Of a DNA stretch of 64,000 bases, positions 55,370 to 64,000 are shown one piece after another. The stretch lies in assembly GCA_025937785.1 (NCBI GenBank), contig JAICQQ010000006.1:37972-101971 (forward strand), read 5' to 3'. The notes beneath the pieces are model-generated. The model was not told the origin of the DNA. It saw nothing but the letters and a program-made list of their open reading frames with translations, and made no database searches. Position 1 is the first letter of the stretch. Each line of letters starts with the position of its first letter. Made by a program: the position numbers and the translations under genes. This DNA is from Polyangiaceae bacterium. Its GTDB lineage: Bacteria; Myxococcota_A; Polyangia; Polyangiales; Polyangiaceae.

Positions 55370-56118
55370 GCGGCTTTCGCGCCATTTATTCGCGCGAAAT
55401 GCTCAGCCTTTGGGTAACACCGCTGGCTTGGGTGCTGCTGGTGGTCTTCTTGCTGTTGCAGGGCGGCATCTTCTACAACATCGTGCGCCACTTCTCGAAC
55501 CTGGCCGATCTGTCGCTCGATTCGGGGCCACTGCAAGCGTACTTCGGGCAACAGTCCGTGTTGATGTCGATGACGCTACTGCTCTTGTGCCCGGCCCTGA
55601 GCATGCGACTCTTCGCCGAAGAGCGCAGGAGCGGCACCATCGAGACGTTGTTGACGGCCCCCGTCTCCGCCTTGGGTGCGGTGATGGGTAAGTACCTTGC
55701 GACGCTCTCTACTTACGTCGTGATCTGGCTCCCCACGCTGCTGTACGCGGTGGTGCTGCGCGACACCGGCGCTGTGGATTGGGGCGCCCTCGCGGCCAGC
55801 TACGTCGGCGTGTTCGCGGTGGGCGCCAGCTACCTCGCACTCGGCCTCTTGATGAGCACGCTGACGAAGAGCCAACTGATCGCGATGATGTTGACCGTGC
55901 TGGTGCAGTTCGGGATCTTCGTGCTCGGCATCGGCGAGTACGTGTTCGACCCCGGCGTCTTGCGCGACGTGTGCGCCTACGTCTCCCTCGCAGGCCAAAT
56001 GGAGGAGTTCTCCAAAGGGATCGTGGACTCGCGGCGTCTGGTATTCAACGGTTCCGTGGCTGTCGTCGCCCTGTTTCTCGCCGTCCGCGTCGTCGACTCC
56101 TGGAGGACCGAGGGATGA
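55366..56118 (+). CDS. ABC-2 type permease, GldF-like
   Basis: 250 residues with six predicted membrane helices. It opens AIYSREMLSLWVTPLAWVLL, as in GldF/NosY-type permeases, and has RLFAEERRSGTIETLLTAPVS, the highly conserved cytoplasmic motif of the ABC-2 permease family (E...GT.E.Lltapv). It forms the channel with the ATPase. ATG 55366 overlaps the ATPase stop, and its own stop overlaps the GldG-like start, giving a compact operon. Confidence 0.9.
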   Translation: MSGFRAIYSREMLSLWVTPLAWVLLVVFLLLQGGIFYNIVRHFSNLADLSLDSGPLQAYFGQQSVLMSMTLLLLCPALSMRLFAEERRSGTIETLLTAPVSALGAVMGKYLATLSTYVVIWLPTLLYAVVLRDTGAVDWGALAASYVGVFAVGASYLALGLLMSTLTKSQLIAMMLTVLVQFGIFVLGIGEYVFDPGVLRDVCAYVSLAGQMEEFSKGIVDSRRLVFNGSVAVVALFLAVRVVDSWRTEG

Positions 56119-57716
56119 AACCGCGGCTCGCGACGCTGGCTCGACAGGCAGGTCGCGCGCTGGCTTCGTCCCGGCTGTGGTCGGCGCTGGGCGTGCTCTC
56201 CGCGAGCGTGATCCTGGTCAACGTGAACGTGCTTTGCGCTCGGTTTTACCAGCGCTGGGACTGGACGAGGACCGAATCCTTCACGCTCTCGTCGCCGACC
56301 ACGAAGCTGCTCGCGAGCCTGGAGGAGCCGATCGACATCGTCGTCTTCCTCACGCGTGGAGATCGCCTGCTCGTCGACGTGCGGCACGTGCTGGAGGAGT
56401 ACACGGCGCATACTCGCCAGCTCAGGATCAAGTACATCGACCCAGAGCGAGATCCAGCCGAGTTTCTGGCGCTGCAACAAAAGTTCGGTATCGTGGCGGG
56501 CAAGAGCCAGGACGGCAAGCTCCTCACCGACGCTAGCTTGGTCATCGCGCGCAGCAATGACCGCTGGTTTCTCACGCCCGAGGACCTGGTGGGCTTGGAC
56601 TCCGAAGGCAACGTCGAGCCACGACTCGAGCAAGCGCTGACCGAGGGCATCGCGCAGGTCACCCGCGGCGAATCACTCACGGTGTGCTTCAGCGAGGGCC
56701 ACGGCGAGGTCTCGATCGACGACGTGGGACCGCAAGGCCTGGCCGAGCTTCGGCTGCGGCTCTCGAAGTCCAACCTGCACGTCGAAGCCAAGGACCTGTC
56801 GAAGGCCGGGCTCAAGAAAGACTTGCTGAAGTCGTGCCAGCTGGTGGTGATCGCCGGACCGGGTACGGTGTTCGACGCGGCTACGGCCGAGGCGCTGCGC
56901 GCGTACTATCTGGCGGGCGGCAACGTCCTCGTGCTGTTGGATCCGATCGTTGCGGACGCAGGTCAGCTACAGAAAAGCGGTCTCGCTCCGCTGACGCTGG
57001 CCGCGGGCATCGAGCTCGGCGACAACTTCGTGCTCGAACGCGACCCCGAGCTGCGCCTGCCCGATGGGTTCGGAGAGGCCTTCCTGGCAACCCCTGCGGA
57101 GCACGCCATCACGCAAGGGCTGCGGCGCGCCGACACCAAGATAGACTTCAGAGTGCTCGTGGTGGGCGCTCAGTCCCTCGGCAGCACCGAAGGCAGCGCG
57201 GCGAAGCCCCTGCTCACGAGTTCGAACCAATCCTTCACGCTCACCGACCTGAGTGCTGTAGAGCGCGGCAACGGCGAACTGATCCCTCGAGGCGACACCG
57301 CGGGGCCCTATGTCCTAGCATTCGCGGCGGATCGGGCCACGGTCACCGGGGAAGGTGTGGCGACGCCGGCGCCGGAAGACGGCGCGCCTCGGGGGCGCGG
57401 GCAGCGCATGGTCGTGGCGGGCGCCGCCAACCTGGCGTGGTCGCGGGGCTGGCGGGATCCCACGCTGGTCGGGAACCGCCTGTTCGTCGAGAACGCGGTC
57501 TCTTGGCTCGTCGACAGGCCGGCGTTGGTCAGCGTGCCCAAGCGACGTTCCTTTCCCGCCGGCCTCAACGTCACGGAAGAGTCGCTCTCGGACGTGCTTT
57601 TGTACGTGATGGTGTACATGCCGCTGACCGCCGCATTGATGGCGGCTTTCGTGCTCTATCGCCGCAGAAAAGCGCCGGAAGATCCGCCCGCGGGCGAGGC
57701 GAACGGGTCGACATGA
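56115..57716 (+). CDS. GldG-like ABC-type auxiliary protein
   Basis: 533 residues from ATG 56115. An N-terminal helix (SALGVLSASVILVNVNVLCA) is followed by a large periplasmic-type domain and a C-terminal helix (LLYVMVYMPLTAALMAAFVLYRRRK). The start RWDWTRTESFTLSSPTTKLLASLEEPI is the ABC_transp_aux/GldG signature (...D.T......LS..T...L..L..pv). The rest has an ordered Rossmann-like repeat (LVVIAGPGTVFDAATAEALR, YYLAGGNVLVLLDP). GldG cooperates with GldA and GldF in Bacteroidetes gliding; in other phyla the set has unknown cargo. The stop overlaps the DUF4340 gene (ATGA). Confidence 0.88.
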   Translation: MKPRLATLARQAGRALASSRLWSALGVLSASVILVNVNVLCARFYQRWDWTRTESFTLSSPTTKLLASLEEPIDIVVFLTRGDRLLVDVRHVLEEYTAHTRQLRIKYIDPERDPAEFLALQQKFGIVAGKSQDGKLLTDASLVIARSNDRWFLTPEDLVGLDSEGNVEPRLEQALTEGIAQVTRGESLTVCFSEGHGEVSIDDVGPQGLAELRLRLSKSNLHVEAKDLSKAGLKKDLLKSCQLVVIAGPGTVFDAATAEALRAYYLAGGNVLVLLDPIVADAGQLQKSGLAPLTLAAGIELGDNFVLERDPELRLPDGFGEAFLATPAEHAITQGLRRADTKIDFRVLVVGAQSLGSTEGSAAKPLLTSSNQSFTLTDLSAVERGNGELIPRGDTAGPYVLAFAADRATVTGEGVATPAPEDGAPRGRGQRMVVAGAANLAWSRGWRDPTLVGNRLFVENAVSWLVDRPALVSVPKRRSFPAGLNVTEESLSDVLLYVMVYMPLTAALMAAFVLYRRRKAPEDPPAGEANGST

Positions 57717-59902
57717 GTTCGCGCAGAAACCTCTGGATCGATCGCGCCCTGGTCGCCGCCGCGCTCGCCTTGGCGGCGGCGGTCTTCTTCACGCGCGAAA
57801 GCGTTACCACCACCGAGAGCGAGGCACGCAGCGACAACGTAATCGGCGTCTGGCGCCAGGACCAGCTCACGGCCGTTTTCCTCGAAAGCCCGCACGCCCT
57901 GCGCCTGGAAAAGCAGGCGAGCGGTGCGAGCGGGCAAGCGGAATGGTGGATGAGCGGCCCGGGCTATCCCCGTACGTCGGCGGACGCTGCGGCGGTCGAT
58001 CAACTGCTCGCCCAGCTCCGCCTCGGGATCTGGGTGCGCCGCCTGGAGCCAGGCGCCGCCGATGCGCATGCGCTGGGGCTGGACGCGCCGCGCGGCGTTC
58101 TGGTGCTCAGCATGGGCGGCAGCGACTACCGGCTGGTCTTGGGGAAACCGGCGCCGGCGCCGAGCGGAGGCTCGTACCTCGCGGTCTCCGGCGCAGGCGT
58201 GGACGAGGTCGTGGGCATCGTGAAGCAGAGCTTCGCCGAAGCGATCCTGGTCGACCCTCGCGAGTTTCTCGGACGTGCCCTGGTCCCCTACGGGAGGGGC
58301 GACATCGTACGCCTCGAGCTGTCGGGCGCTGGCGGGCCGCGCAAGCTCACGCGGGCAGGTCATCGCTTCCGGTTCAACGGTATGCTCGGGGATCGCCTCG
58401 TCGATAGCGAAGCGCTCGACCCCGTGTTCTTCCACCTGGCGCGACTGACAAGTGAAGGCTTCCTCTCACTCCCCCAGGCCGAGGCCGCGCTCGGGCGTGG
58501 CGAGCGCGTGGACGTCCAGCTTTGGGCGAACGCCGCGAAAACGCCGGTCTCGCTGTCGGTCGGCGGCCGTTGCCAAGAGCGAGACAAGGTGGTCGCGCTC
58601 CGGCGCGCGCCCGAGCCGCTGGCAGGCTGCGTTCCGGAAACCGTGATGGCCGGGTTGACCCTGAGCGCCGACGCTCTGCTCGATCGCACGCCCTTCGGGT
58701 TCGGCGCGGACGCCGTCGAACGCGTCGTCACCGAGCGAGGCGAGCGCCGCCTCGACCTCGTGCGCAACGAAGCCGGGTTCGCGCTGAAAGCGCCCGTGGC
58801 TGCCCAAGTCGATCTGCAGCAGGGCAATCAGCGTGTCGAGGCGCTCGTGAATGCGAAGGGCGAGATCGTGGAAAACCCCGACCTTTCGCGGCTCGGGCTC
58901 GCACCCCCGCTCGGGCGCACCACCGTCACCGGGCTCAGCAGCGTCACCGATCTTGCGATCGACGAGAGCGTCGGGCTCGGACAGCCTGACGCGCTCGGGC
59001 GGCTGCCGCTGTTGAGGCAGGCGGACTCCGTGGTCCTGCTGATCCCGGCAGAGGCAGCCCGCGCGTTCGAGGTGGACGCCACACTCACCCGTGACCTCGC
59101 ACTCTTCACCTTCGCCGACGCAGACGTGTCCGCCCTGCACGTCCGCAGCGAGCGACTCGAGCAAAGCCTGGTCCGGGTCAACGGTGAGTTTCAGCTCGAA
59201 AAGCCCAGCGGTTTCGCGTTCGATGCCTCGCTCGTCAGCGAATTGCTCAGCTCGCTCCGGACGCTCACGGCCGACCGCTGGGTGAGCGACAGCGAGGACG
59301 GTAGCTTCGGGCTGGAAGCGCCAGTCGCCGAACTCACGCTGGTGCTCGCAAGACCCAGCGGACACGCCGCGGCGCCGCCGCAAGCGCGGACGCACACGCT
59401 CACGATCGGTCAAAGTATCCCCGGCGGCGCCTACGCCAGGCTGAGCACGATACCCGGGGTGTTCGTGCTGTCTACCCAAGCAGTGAGGGCCGTCACCACC
59501 CCGGTGCTCAGCCGCCAAGCATTCTCCCTGGACCTTGGCACGCTCACCGCCATCGACTTCCAGACCCGCGAGCGCAAGGTCAGTCTGGTCGCCCGCGGCG
59601 GCGGCTGGGCATCGGAGACTCCCGGCGTCGACGGGCGCCACGCGCTGAATATTGCCGAGGCGTTCGGAGGGCTCAGACCGCCTTTCGCCTGGCACATTGG
59701 AAAGCCGACCGTGCAAGAAGGGTTCGACACCCCCACGCTCGTCGTGCGCGCCCACGGTCCCGGCGCCGTCGTGACGACCATCAGCGTCGGCGCGCCGCAC
59801 ACGTTTGCCGGGACCAGCGGCTACTTCGCACGCATCAGCAGCGTGGACGCAACGTTCGCGCTCACCGAACAGAGCGTGCGCCAGCTACTCGATCTGCTCT
59901 AG
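57713..59902 (+). CDS. DUF4340-containing membrane-anchored protein of the Gld-like operon
   Basis: 729 residues from ATG 57713. One N-terminal helix (LVAAALALAAAVFFT) anchors a long extracytoplasmic part. DUF4340-type repeats recur: DADAHALGLDAPRGVLVLSM with GGSDYRLVLGKPAPAP; then SFGLEAPVAELTLVLARPSG and LTIGQSIPGGAYARLSTIPG. Each has the GL..P...l.l...g......lG pattern. DUF4340 proteins regularly follow GldG-like genes, and this is the last gene of the operon. Function is unknown; a substrate-binding or scaffold role is inferred. There is one Cys pair (GRCQERD, LAGCVPE). Confidence 0.84.
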   Translation: MSSRRNLWIDRALVAAALALAAAVFFTRESVTTTESEARSDNVIGVWRQDQLTAVFLESPHALRLEKQASGASGQAEWWMSGPGYPRTSADAAAVDQLLAQLRLGIWVRRLEPGAADAHALGLDAPRGVLVLSMGGSDYRLVLGKPAPAPSGGSYLAVSGAGVDEVVGIVKQSFAEAILVDPREFLGRALVPYGRGDIVRLELSGAGGPRKLTRAGHRFRFNGMLGDRLVDSEALDPVFFHLARLTSEGFLSLPQAEAALGRGERVDVQLWANAAKTPVSLSVGGRCQERDKVVALRRAPEPLAGCVPETVMAGLTLSADALLDRTPFGFGADAVERVVTERGERRLDLVRNEAGFALKAPVAAQVDLQQGNQRVEALVNAKGEIVENPDLSRLGLAPPLGRTTVTGLSSVTDLAIDESVGLGQPDALGRLPLLRQADSVVLLIPAEAARAFEVDATLTRDLALFTFADADVSALHVRSERLEQSLVRVNGEFQLEKPSGFAFDASLVSELLSSLRTLTADRWVSDSEDGSFGLEAPVAELTLVLARPSGHAAAPPQARTHTLTIGQSIPGGAYARLSTIPGVFVLSTQAVRAVTTPVLSRQAFSLDLGTLTAIDFQTRERKVSLVARGGGWASETPGVDGRHALNIAEAFGGLRPPFAWHIGKPTVQEGFDTPTLVVRAHGPGAVVTTISVGAPHTFAGTSGYFARISSVDATFALTEQSVRQLLDLL

Positions 59903-59924
59903 TGTCCTGTCTCCATCGTCGTCA

Positions 59925-59968
59925 CGAAATTCGCGCGGCCCGGCCTCTACGAGGCCGCGCGAATTTCG
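59925..59968. terminator. Strong 16-bp hairpin between convergent genes
   Basis: CGAAATTCGCGCGGCC (59925-59940) is perfectly inverted as GGCCGCGCGAATTTCG (59953-59968) around a 12-base loop that can itself pair (GGCCTC/GAGGCC). It lies 23 bases after the DUF4340 stop and about 80 bases from the minus-strand gene's stop at 60048. It probably ends transcription from both sides, although no T-run follows. Confidence 0.65.
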
Positions 59969-60047
59969 GACTCTGGCGTCCTATTGAGACTAGGAAAGCG
60001 TTGTATATTTTGTGGCGAATCAAGATTCACCACACTAGCGTGTGACG

Positions 60048-60470
60048 CTAGTTGAGCAACTCGGGCTCTTGCTTGGAGCGACGGTAAATCGTCTCCCAGT
60101 TCTCGCGGTAGGTGTCGCTCGCCACCTGAGCCGGACCGCTGCGGCGTCGAGCCACGTCACTCTGCGATTCCTTGGCAGCCGCGTCATTGCGAGCCTCGAC
60201 GTGCGTTTCCACGTCGCAGATCATGGGACAGGACTGGCGTGGTTTGAGGCTGACCACTTCGCCGGAGATCGGCTTGCCGGACTCGAGCGGACGCACCTCG
60301 CCGGCTTCGAGGCGCCCCTGTCGGGCACGCAAGATCGAGACGCCCTTGCCGTCGCTGGTCGGGCCGCCGAGGAGCGCGACGTCCGCGTCTGCGGGGACCT
60401 TGACGGTCACTGCACGTTCACTGCTGCCCGTGTTCGCGGACGGTTCTAGAGAGGGTTTCTTGAGTTTCAC
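60048..60470 (-). CDS. Hypothetical protein, 140 residues
   Basis: No family recognised. Starts at GTG 60470. Polar N-terminus (MKLKKPSLEPSANTGSSERA), then a beta-rich middle (AVTVKVPADADVALLGGPTS, KGVSILRARQGRLEAGEVRP), then one Cys pair (RQSCPMICDVE), and a helical end (DTYRENWETIYRRSKQEPEL). The frame is intact and codon use fits the genome. It is upstream on the minus strand of nothing obvious and convergent with the Gld-like operon. The SH3b-domain gene lies 170 bases upstream on the same strand. Confidence 0.55.
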   Translation of the reverse strand: MKLKKPSLEPSANTGSSERAVTVKVPADADVALLGGPTSDGKGVSILRARQGRLEAGEVRPLESGKPISGEVVSLKPRQSCPMICDVETHVEARNDAAAKESQSDVARRRSGPAQVASDTYRENWETIYRRSKQEPELLN

Positions 60471-60639
60471 TTGAGCCGTATCCCCTCAGAGTGTGGCTCT
60501 GGCCGGGGCCTGTCAAGCCGCGCACCGGTGATCATGCGAGAGATCAGCGGCTTTTGGGCAGGCGCACGCCGTGCTCGTCCAGCTCCCGCGCAAAATCTTC
60601 GTGCGAACGCCAGCGCCGATTCGAGGCGGCAGCGACTCG

Positions 60640-61485
60640 CTAGAGTCCGATCGCCGAGCGATACACCCAACCTTCGTTGCCCTTGCCGTCGTATTTCACT
60701 CGATACCAGTCGCCTTGGCGCCCGGTAACCACGACGTTCGTGCCGCTGAGCACTCGCGCTACCACCTCACCGTCGCGCGGTTGCTTGCGGATCAGCGCGA
60801 CGTTCCAACCCACGGTGGCTCGTCCCGAGGCTTCGACGACAGCGTCGTCGGCCGAACCCGCCTGCTCTGTGGGGCTCGCTTCTGGCAAGAACTCCACCTT
60901 GTAAAACACGGTGTAGTGAGAGTGCTCGTGCTTCACTGAAGCGAGGGTTGCGGTCTTGAACTCGTGGGCGACACACGCGATCAGCTTCGCCGCAATCGGC
61001 TCGGCGAAGCTGGTGCTTTGACCGGTGCGGATGTTCGAAACCGAGTTCTTCTCGAAATCCAGATCGAACCCTACGGACAAGACGCCGGCGCTGCCGAGCC
61101 CCGCGGGACACGCTGCCAGCGTGGCCAAGCGCGGGCGAGCGATGTCGTCGAACGCCACCGTATCGCAGCTCTTTTGCTCTGGACCGCCGGCAGCGCGGCA
61201 GCTGGTGACCACCATGTCAGCGATCTTCACCCGCTCTGCCTCCGGCACCTGGGGTTCGTGCGGCTTCGCCGCCGGCCCCGGCGGCGCCACCTCACCCGAC
61301 GGGGCGGCTTTCGGGGACGCGGAAGCCAGCGCCGCGGGACGCGGATCGTCTTCGACCGGGGCCCGTGGCACCAGCTGCATGCCCGCAACGCGCGGCCAGA
61401 TGATGCCGATGACGAACCCTGCGAGCGCGATCAGCCCCACCCGGCCCAACCGAATGGACTCGTCCTTGGGAACCTCGATCTTCAC
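60640..61485 (-). CDS. Membrane-anchored protein with C-terminal SH3b domain
   Basis: 281 residues from GTG 61485; a TTG 11 codons earlier is an alternative. A single helix near the N-terminus (VGLIALAGFVIGIIWPRVAG) is followed by a Pro/Ala linker (residues 40-85). A middle domain contains four Cys (SCRAAGG, KSCDTVAF, AACPAG, LIACVAHEF). The C-terminus is an SH3b domain: VALIRKQPRDGEVVARVLSG with TNVVVTGRQGDWYRVKYDG, then GWVYRSAIGL. SH3b domains bind cell-wall peptides or metal-containing ligands. Periplasmic side is likely. No partner evident. Confidence 0.72.
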   Translation of the reverse strand: MKIEVPKDESIRLGRVGLIALAGFVIGIIWPRVAGMQLVPRAPVEDDPRPAALASASPKAAPSGEVAPPGPAAKPHEPQVPEAERVKIADMVVTSCRAAGGPEQKSCDTVAFDDIARPRLATLAACPAGLGSAGVLSVGFDLDFEKNSVSNIRTGQSTSFAEPIAAKLIACVAHEFKTATLASVKHEHSHYTVFYKVEFLPEASPTEQAGSADDAVVEASGRATVGWNVALIRKQPRDGEVVARVLSGTNVVVTGRQGDWYRVKYDGKGNEGWVYRSAIGL

Positions 61486-61884
61486 TGCCTCGCGGCGCTG
61501 CGTCAGTGGGGGGGCCAAAACCTATGGTGTTTCTGCGTTGAAAGGACGGTCCGGACCGCCCAACGCTTGGTTTTCAGGGCTTAGCACATCAGTGCCTGAT
61601 GGAAAACTGCCTGGCAATCGCCCCGAGGTCGCGCGCGACCCTGCCCTTTTCGAGAGGTCCCCCGAGGCTGCACCGCGTTGCGCCCAGGCCGAAACGAAGC
61701 GGTATGCGGGCGCGGGGGACCCCCTCTATGCGGCCGCATACCGTCAAATCCACTGGAACACTAGGCAAAGCCGCATTTCAGCGGTAGCGATCGAACGGCC
61801 GCGGCAGGCGGGCCGACAAAACTGCGGCCGGCTCTTGGAAACGGCGGCGCACTCGGACAGGATATCGTTTCGGGTTTCCGTCTG
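61486..61884. other. Gap before the kinase gene with a GGTATGCGG inverted repeat
   Basis: 399 bases between divergent genes hold no convincing ORF. GGTATGCGGGCG (61701-61712) and CGGCCGCATACC (61731-61742) are 12-base arms of an inverted repeat with one mismatch, 18 bases apart, suited to a large hairpin or a regulator site about 140 bases before the kinase start. Confidence 0.45.
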
Positions 61885-63612
61885 ATGTTGTCCTGTCCGC
61901 AATGCAAGCTGAAGTACCCGAACGGCAGCAAGCATTGCTTCATCGACGGGGCTGAGCTCGAAGCCCTGAAGGATCCGCGCATTGGAACCACCCTCGGCGG
62001 GCGCTACATGCTCGAAGAGGTGCTCGGCGAAGGCGGGATGGCGACCGTTTACCGCGCCCACCACCGGCTCGTGGACAGGCGCTGCGCCGTGAAGGTGATG
62101 AACGAGCAGTACGCTCGAGATGAAGTGTTGTGCGAGCGCTTCCGCCGCGAAGCCAAGTCCGCGCAGAAACTCGCACACCTCAACATCATCGAGATCTTCG
62201 ACCAGGGCGAGCTCCCCGAGGGCGGTGTCTACCTGGTGATGGAGCTGCTGGAGGGCGAGACGCTGGCAGATTTGCTCGACCACGGCAAGGTCGCGGTCAA
62301 TCGCACGCTCGCCATCGCCATTCAGATCTCGCGCGCGCTGGCCCGGGCGCACGACCTCGAGGTGATCCATCGCGACCTTAAACCCGAGAACGTGTTTTTG
62401 GCGCGCAACGGCGACGGCACGGACCTGGTCAAGCTCTTGGACTTCGGCATCGCCCGCAGCATGCAGGACACACGCCTCACGGGTATGGGTGAAGTCTTCG
62501 GCACGCCGCAGTACATGTCGCCGGAGCGCATCAGCTCAATCGATGCCGGGCACTCCGCCGATCTCTACTCGCTCGGGGTAATCCTGTACGAGATGCTGGC
62601 GGGGCGCCTGCCCTGGCACGCAGACAGCATTCCGGAGTGGTTCATCAAGCACATGAAGGAGGTGCCGCCCGAGCCCAACAGCTTCGAGCCCTCGCTCCCC
62701 GGACCGCTGAACAAGCTGATCATGGACCTCTTGGCGAAGCGTCCGGAGGCGAGGCCGGTCGACGCCCACCGCGTGCACGCCGACCTCGTCGCGATCGCGG
62801 GGTCGCTGGGAGCGCCGGTTCCGTCGGAAGACACCGCCAGCGTCGAGAGCCGGATTGCGCCGGCCCGAACCTTGCCGCCTGCGGCCATCGACGCCTGGGC
62901 GCGGCGCACCGGCGTGTTCGACGCGATGCTGCGCACCGCCTACCCGGCGGGTGCACCCGAGCCGCTCGTCCGCCTGCTCGGCGAGGTCAAGTCACTCGTC
63001 ACCGAGGTAGGCAGCCTACGTTCGCGAGCGGTGGAGGCTCAGCGGGGGCTGCAATCGATCGAGAAGCGCGGCAAAGAAAGCCGCCAGCGCCTGAACCACG
63101 CCGTAGATGCGCTGGGTGTCGACGCCAGCAAAGCGCGCGACGGGCTGCGTGTAGCTCTGGCAGCGCACCTGACGATGTCCACGGAGACGGCGAACGCTCG
63201 AAACAAGCTCAAGAAAGCGCATCGCGAGATCGTGGTGTGGGAGGGCCGATCGGGCTTCATGGAGCCCTACGCCGAACTCGCGCAGGCGTACCGCGCCGCC
63301 GCCGAGGTCGTCGATCGCTGGAGCGCGCTGCGCGAGAAAGAGCGCAAAGCCGAACAGCGCGTGCGATCGCAGCGCGAGCTCATCAGCGACCTCGAGTTTC
63401 AAATTGCTCAGCTGAGGAGCGCGCTCGCCGACAGCGAAGCCCACCACGAGGGCGAAGCGAAGAGCCAACAAGAAGCCGTCGCCGACCTGGGACAGCGCGC
63501 CGACGTCCTCGAACAGAAGCTGATGGAACTCGCGTCGAAGTTTTGCGCCCCTTTGCGCGCCCGGCCCGAGCTCGGCCCCTTCTTCAAGACCCTCGAAGGC
63601 GAAGCCGCCTAA
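61885..63612 (+). CDS. Hanks-type Ser/Thr protein kinase with zinc ribbon and coiled-coil tail
   Basis: 575 residues. An N-terminal zinc-ribbon-like patch (CPQCKLKYPNGSKHC, then FIDGAELE) precedes the kinase domain (about 40-305). Kinase motifs: LGEGGMATVYRAHH (glycine loop), CAVKVM (ATP lysine), VIHRDLKPENVF (catalytic loop), LLDFGIARS (DFG), GTPQYMSPERI (APE-like). All catalytic residues are present, so it should be active. After it come about 270 residues with no transmembrane helix: a linker, then long helices (RSRAVEAQRGLQSIEKRGKE, EKERKAEQRVRSQRELISDL) that predict a coiled coil. It is a cytoplasmic kinase, unlike the common PknB receptor type. Substrate unknown. Such kinases are numerous in myxobacteria. 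Confidence 0.9.
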   Translation: MLSCPQCKLKYPNGSKHCFIDGAELEALKDPRIGTTLGGRYMLEEVLGEGGMATVYRAHHRLVDRRCAVKVMNEQYARDEVLCERFRREAKSAQKLAHLNIIEIFDQGELPEGGVYLVMELLEGETLADLLDHGKVAVNRTLAIAIQISRALARAHDLEVIHRDLKPENVFLARNGDGTDLVKLLDFGIARSMQDTRLTGMGEVFGTPQYMSPERISSIDAGHSADLYSLGVILYEMLAGRLPWHADSIPEWFIKHMKEVPPEPNSFEPSLPGPLNKLIMDLLAKRPEARPVDAHRVHADLVAIAGSLGAPVPSEDTASVESRIAPARTLPPAAIDAWARRTGVFDAMLRTAYPAGAPEPLVRLLGEVKSLVTEVGSLRSRAVEAQRGLQSIEKRGKESRQRLNHAVDALGVDASKARDGLRVALAAHLTMSTETANARNKLKKAHREIVVWEGRSGFMEPYAELAQAYRAAAEVVDRWSALREKERKAEQRVRSQRELISDLEFQIAQLRSALADSEAHHEGEAKSQQEAVADLGQRADVLEQKLMELASKFCAPLRARPELGPFFKTLEGEAA

Positions 63613-64000
63613 AGCACCCGGAATTACGGGCAGGCCCTCGACCGACCTGAAGCGCCCAGAACCGCCACGGCGGTCGGTCTGTGCCGGGAGCCACCGACCC
63701 GGCGCTAGCCACGTGCCCCGCAGGCAACCAGCGCTACTACGCAAGCGCGTGCCCATCGACCGATATGCGAAACCGCGCGCGCGTCGAGGGCGGGCCGCAT
63801 CAGCTGACGAAGATTGGAGCCAAGGATCGTTGCGAGCGCGAATGCTCGATATGAGTCGGGCTACAGCGTGTTGACAGTTTCGTACAACACCGCCCTTCTC
63901 GGGCGTTGGACCGAAGTCCTTTCTGCTTCATAGAGGACAGTTTCACGCACGCTCCACAGGGAGCGTGTGCCAGAGCTCTCCTCTCCACAGACGTTTTTCG
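63613..64000. other. Right-edge stretch with small hairpins
   Basis: 388 bases after the kinase with no gene that I can support; short open frames are basic and low in protein character. A CACGCTCC (63948-63955) / GGAGCGTG (63960-63967) hairpin and a CGCCC/GGGCG pair near 63890-63905 lie within 80 bases, possibly part of a transcribed leader of a gene beyond the window edge. Confidence 0.4.

Overview
The window is a GC-rich bacterial chromosome segment with tightly packed genes, many sharing ATGA, GTGA or TGATG stop/start overlaps. Gene content points to a deltaproteobacterium of the myxobacterial type (Myxococcota, perhaps Polyangia). The pointers are Gly/Asn-rich repeat lipoproteins, beta-barrel proteins with Pro-rich N-termini, a cytoplasmic Hanks-type Ser/Thr kinase, a Gld-like ABC system, multiheme cytochromes and a mixed set of housekeeping genes. 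This is inference from content; no rRNA or tRNA gene was found to anchor taxonomy. No CRISPR array, transposase or phage gene was seen.

Layout. 1-1336: end of a transaldolase-family gene, ybeY and an HU-type protein. 1466-10698: a beta-barrel protein, then an rRNA methyltransferase / octaheme lipoprotein cytochrome / HAD phosphatase run, then argD-argF and a P-type ATPase homologue that has lost all its catalytic motifs. 10845-21261: Fur, 5-formyl-THF cyclo-ligase, a glycosyltransferase coupled to an Ntn-hydrolase (C45), a PrsW-like protease with a beta-barrel protein, two divergent large membrane proteins, and a 5'-3' exonuclease. 21589-27438: a lipoprotein, a Tat-type esterase, a heme-porin fusion next to YceI, rsmG coupled to a stand-alone CULT (cereblon-type) domain protein, and an AmgK-like sugar kinase. 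27433-35400 (minus strand): TPP riboswitch-thiC, an AmpG-like permease, yacG, hsp33, a sigma-factor-like protein with region 2 only, a YndJ-like protein and hypotheticals. 35513-46289: GtrB-type glycosyltransferase, a decayed stretch, SMUG1-type uracil-DNA glycosylase, lgt with a highly charged tail, a repeat lipoprotein, then dapA-dapB and rseP-rsmB on the minus strand, and a thioesterase. 46506-50431: small hypotheticals, a flavin monooxygenase divergent from its probable TetR repressor with two visible operators, a GFA-fold protein and a second TetR. 50836-64000: secA, a CGCCAAG inverted-repeat element, a four-gene Gld-like ABC operon, two hypotheticals and a Ser/Thr kinase.

How genes work together. 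ArgD and ArgF are consecutive enzymes of arginine synthesis. DapA and DapB are consecutive lysine/DAP steps. Lgt, SecA and RseP serve the envelope that receives the many lipoproteins and beta-barrels encoded here. The 54395-59902 operon has the ATPase / permease / GldG / DUF4340 arrangement. The most unusual items are the catalytically dead P-type ATPase, the CULT protein with an intact tri-tryptophan cage, the region-2-only sigma-like protein, the heme-porin fusion and the paired TetR operators.
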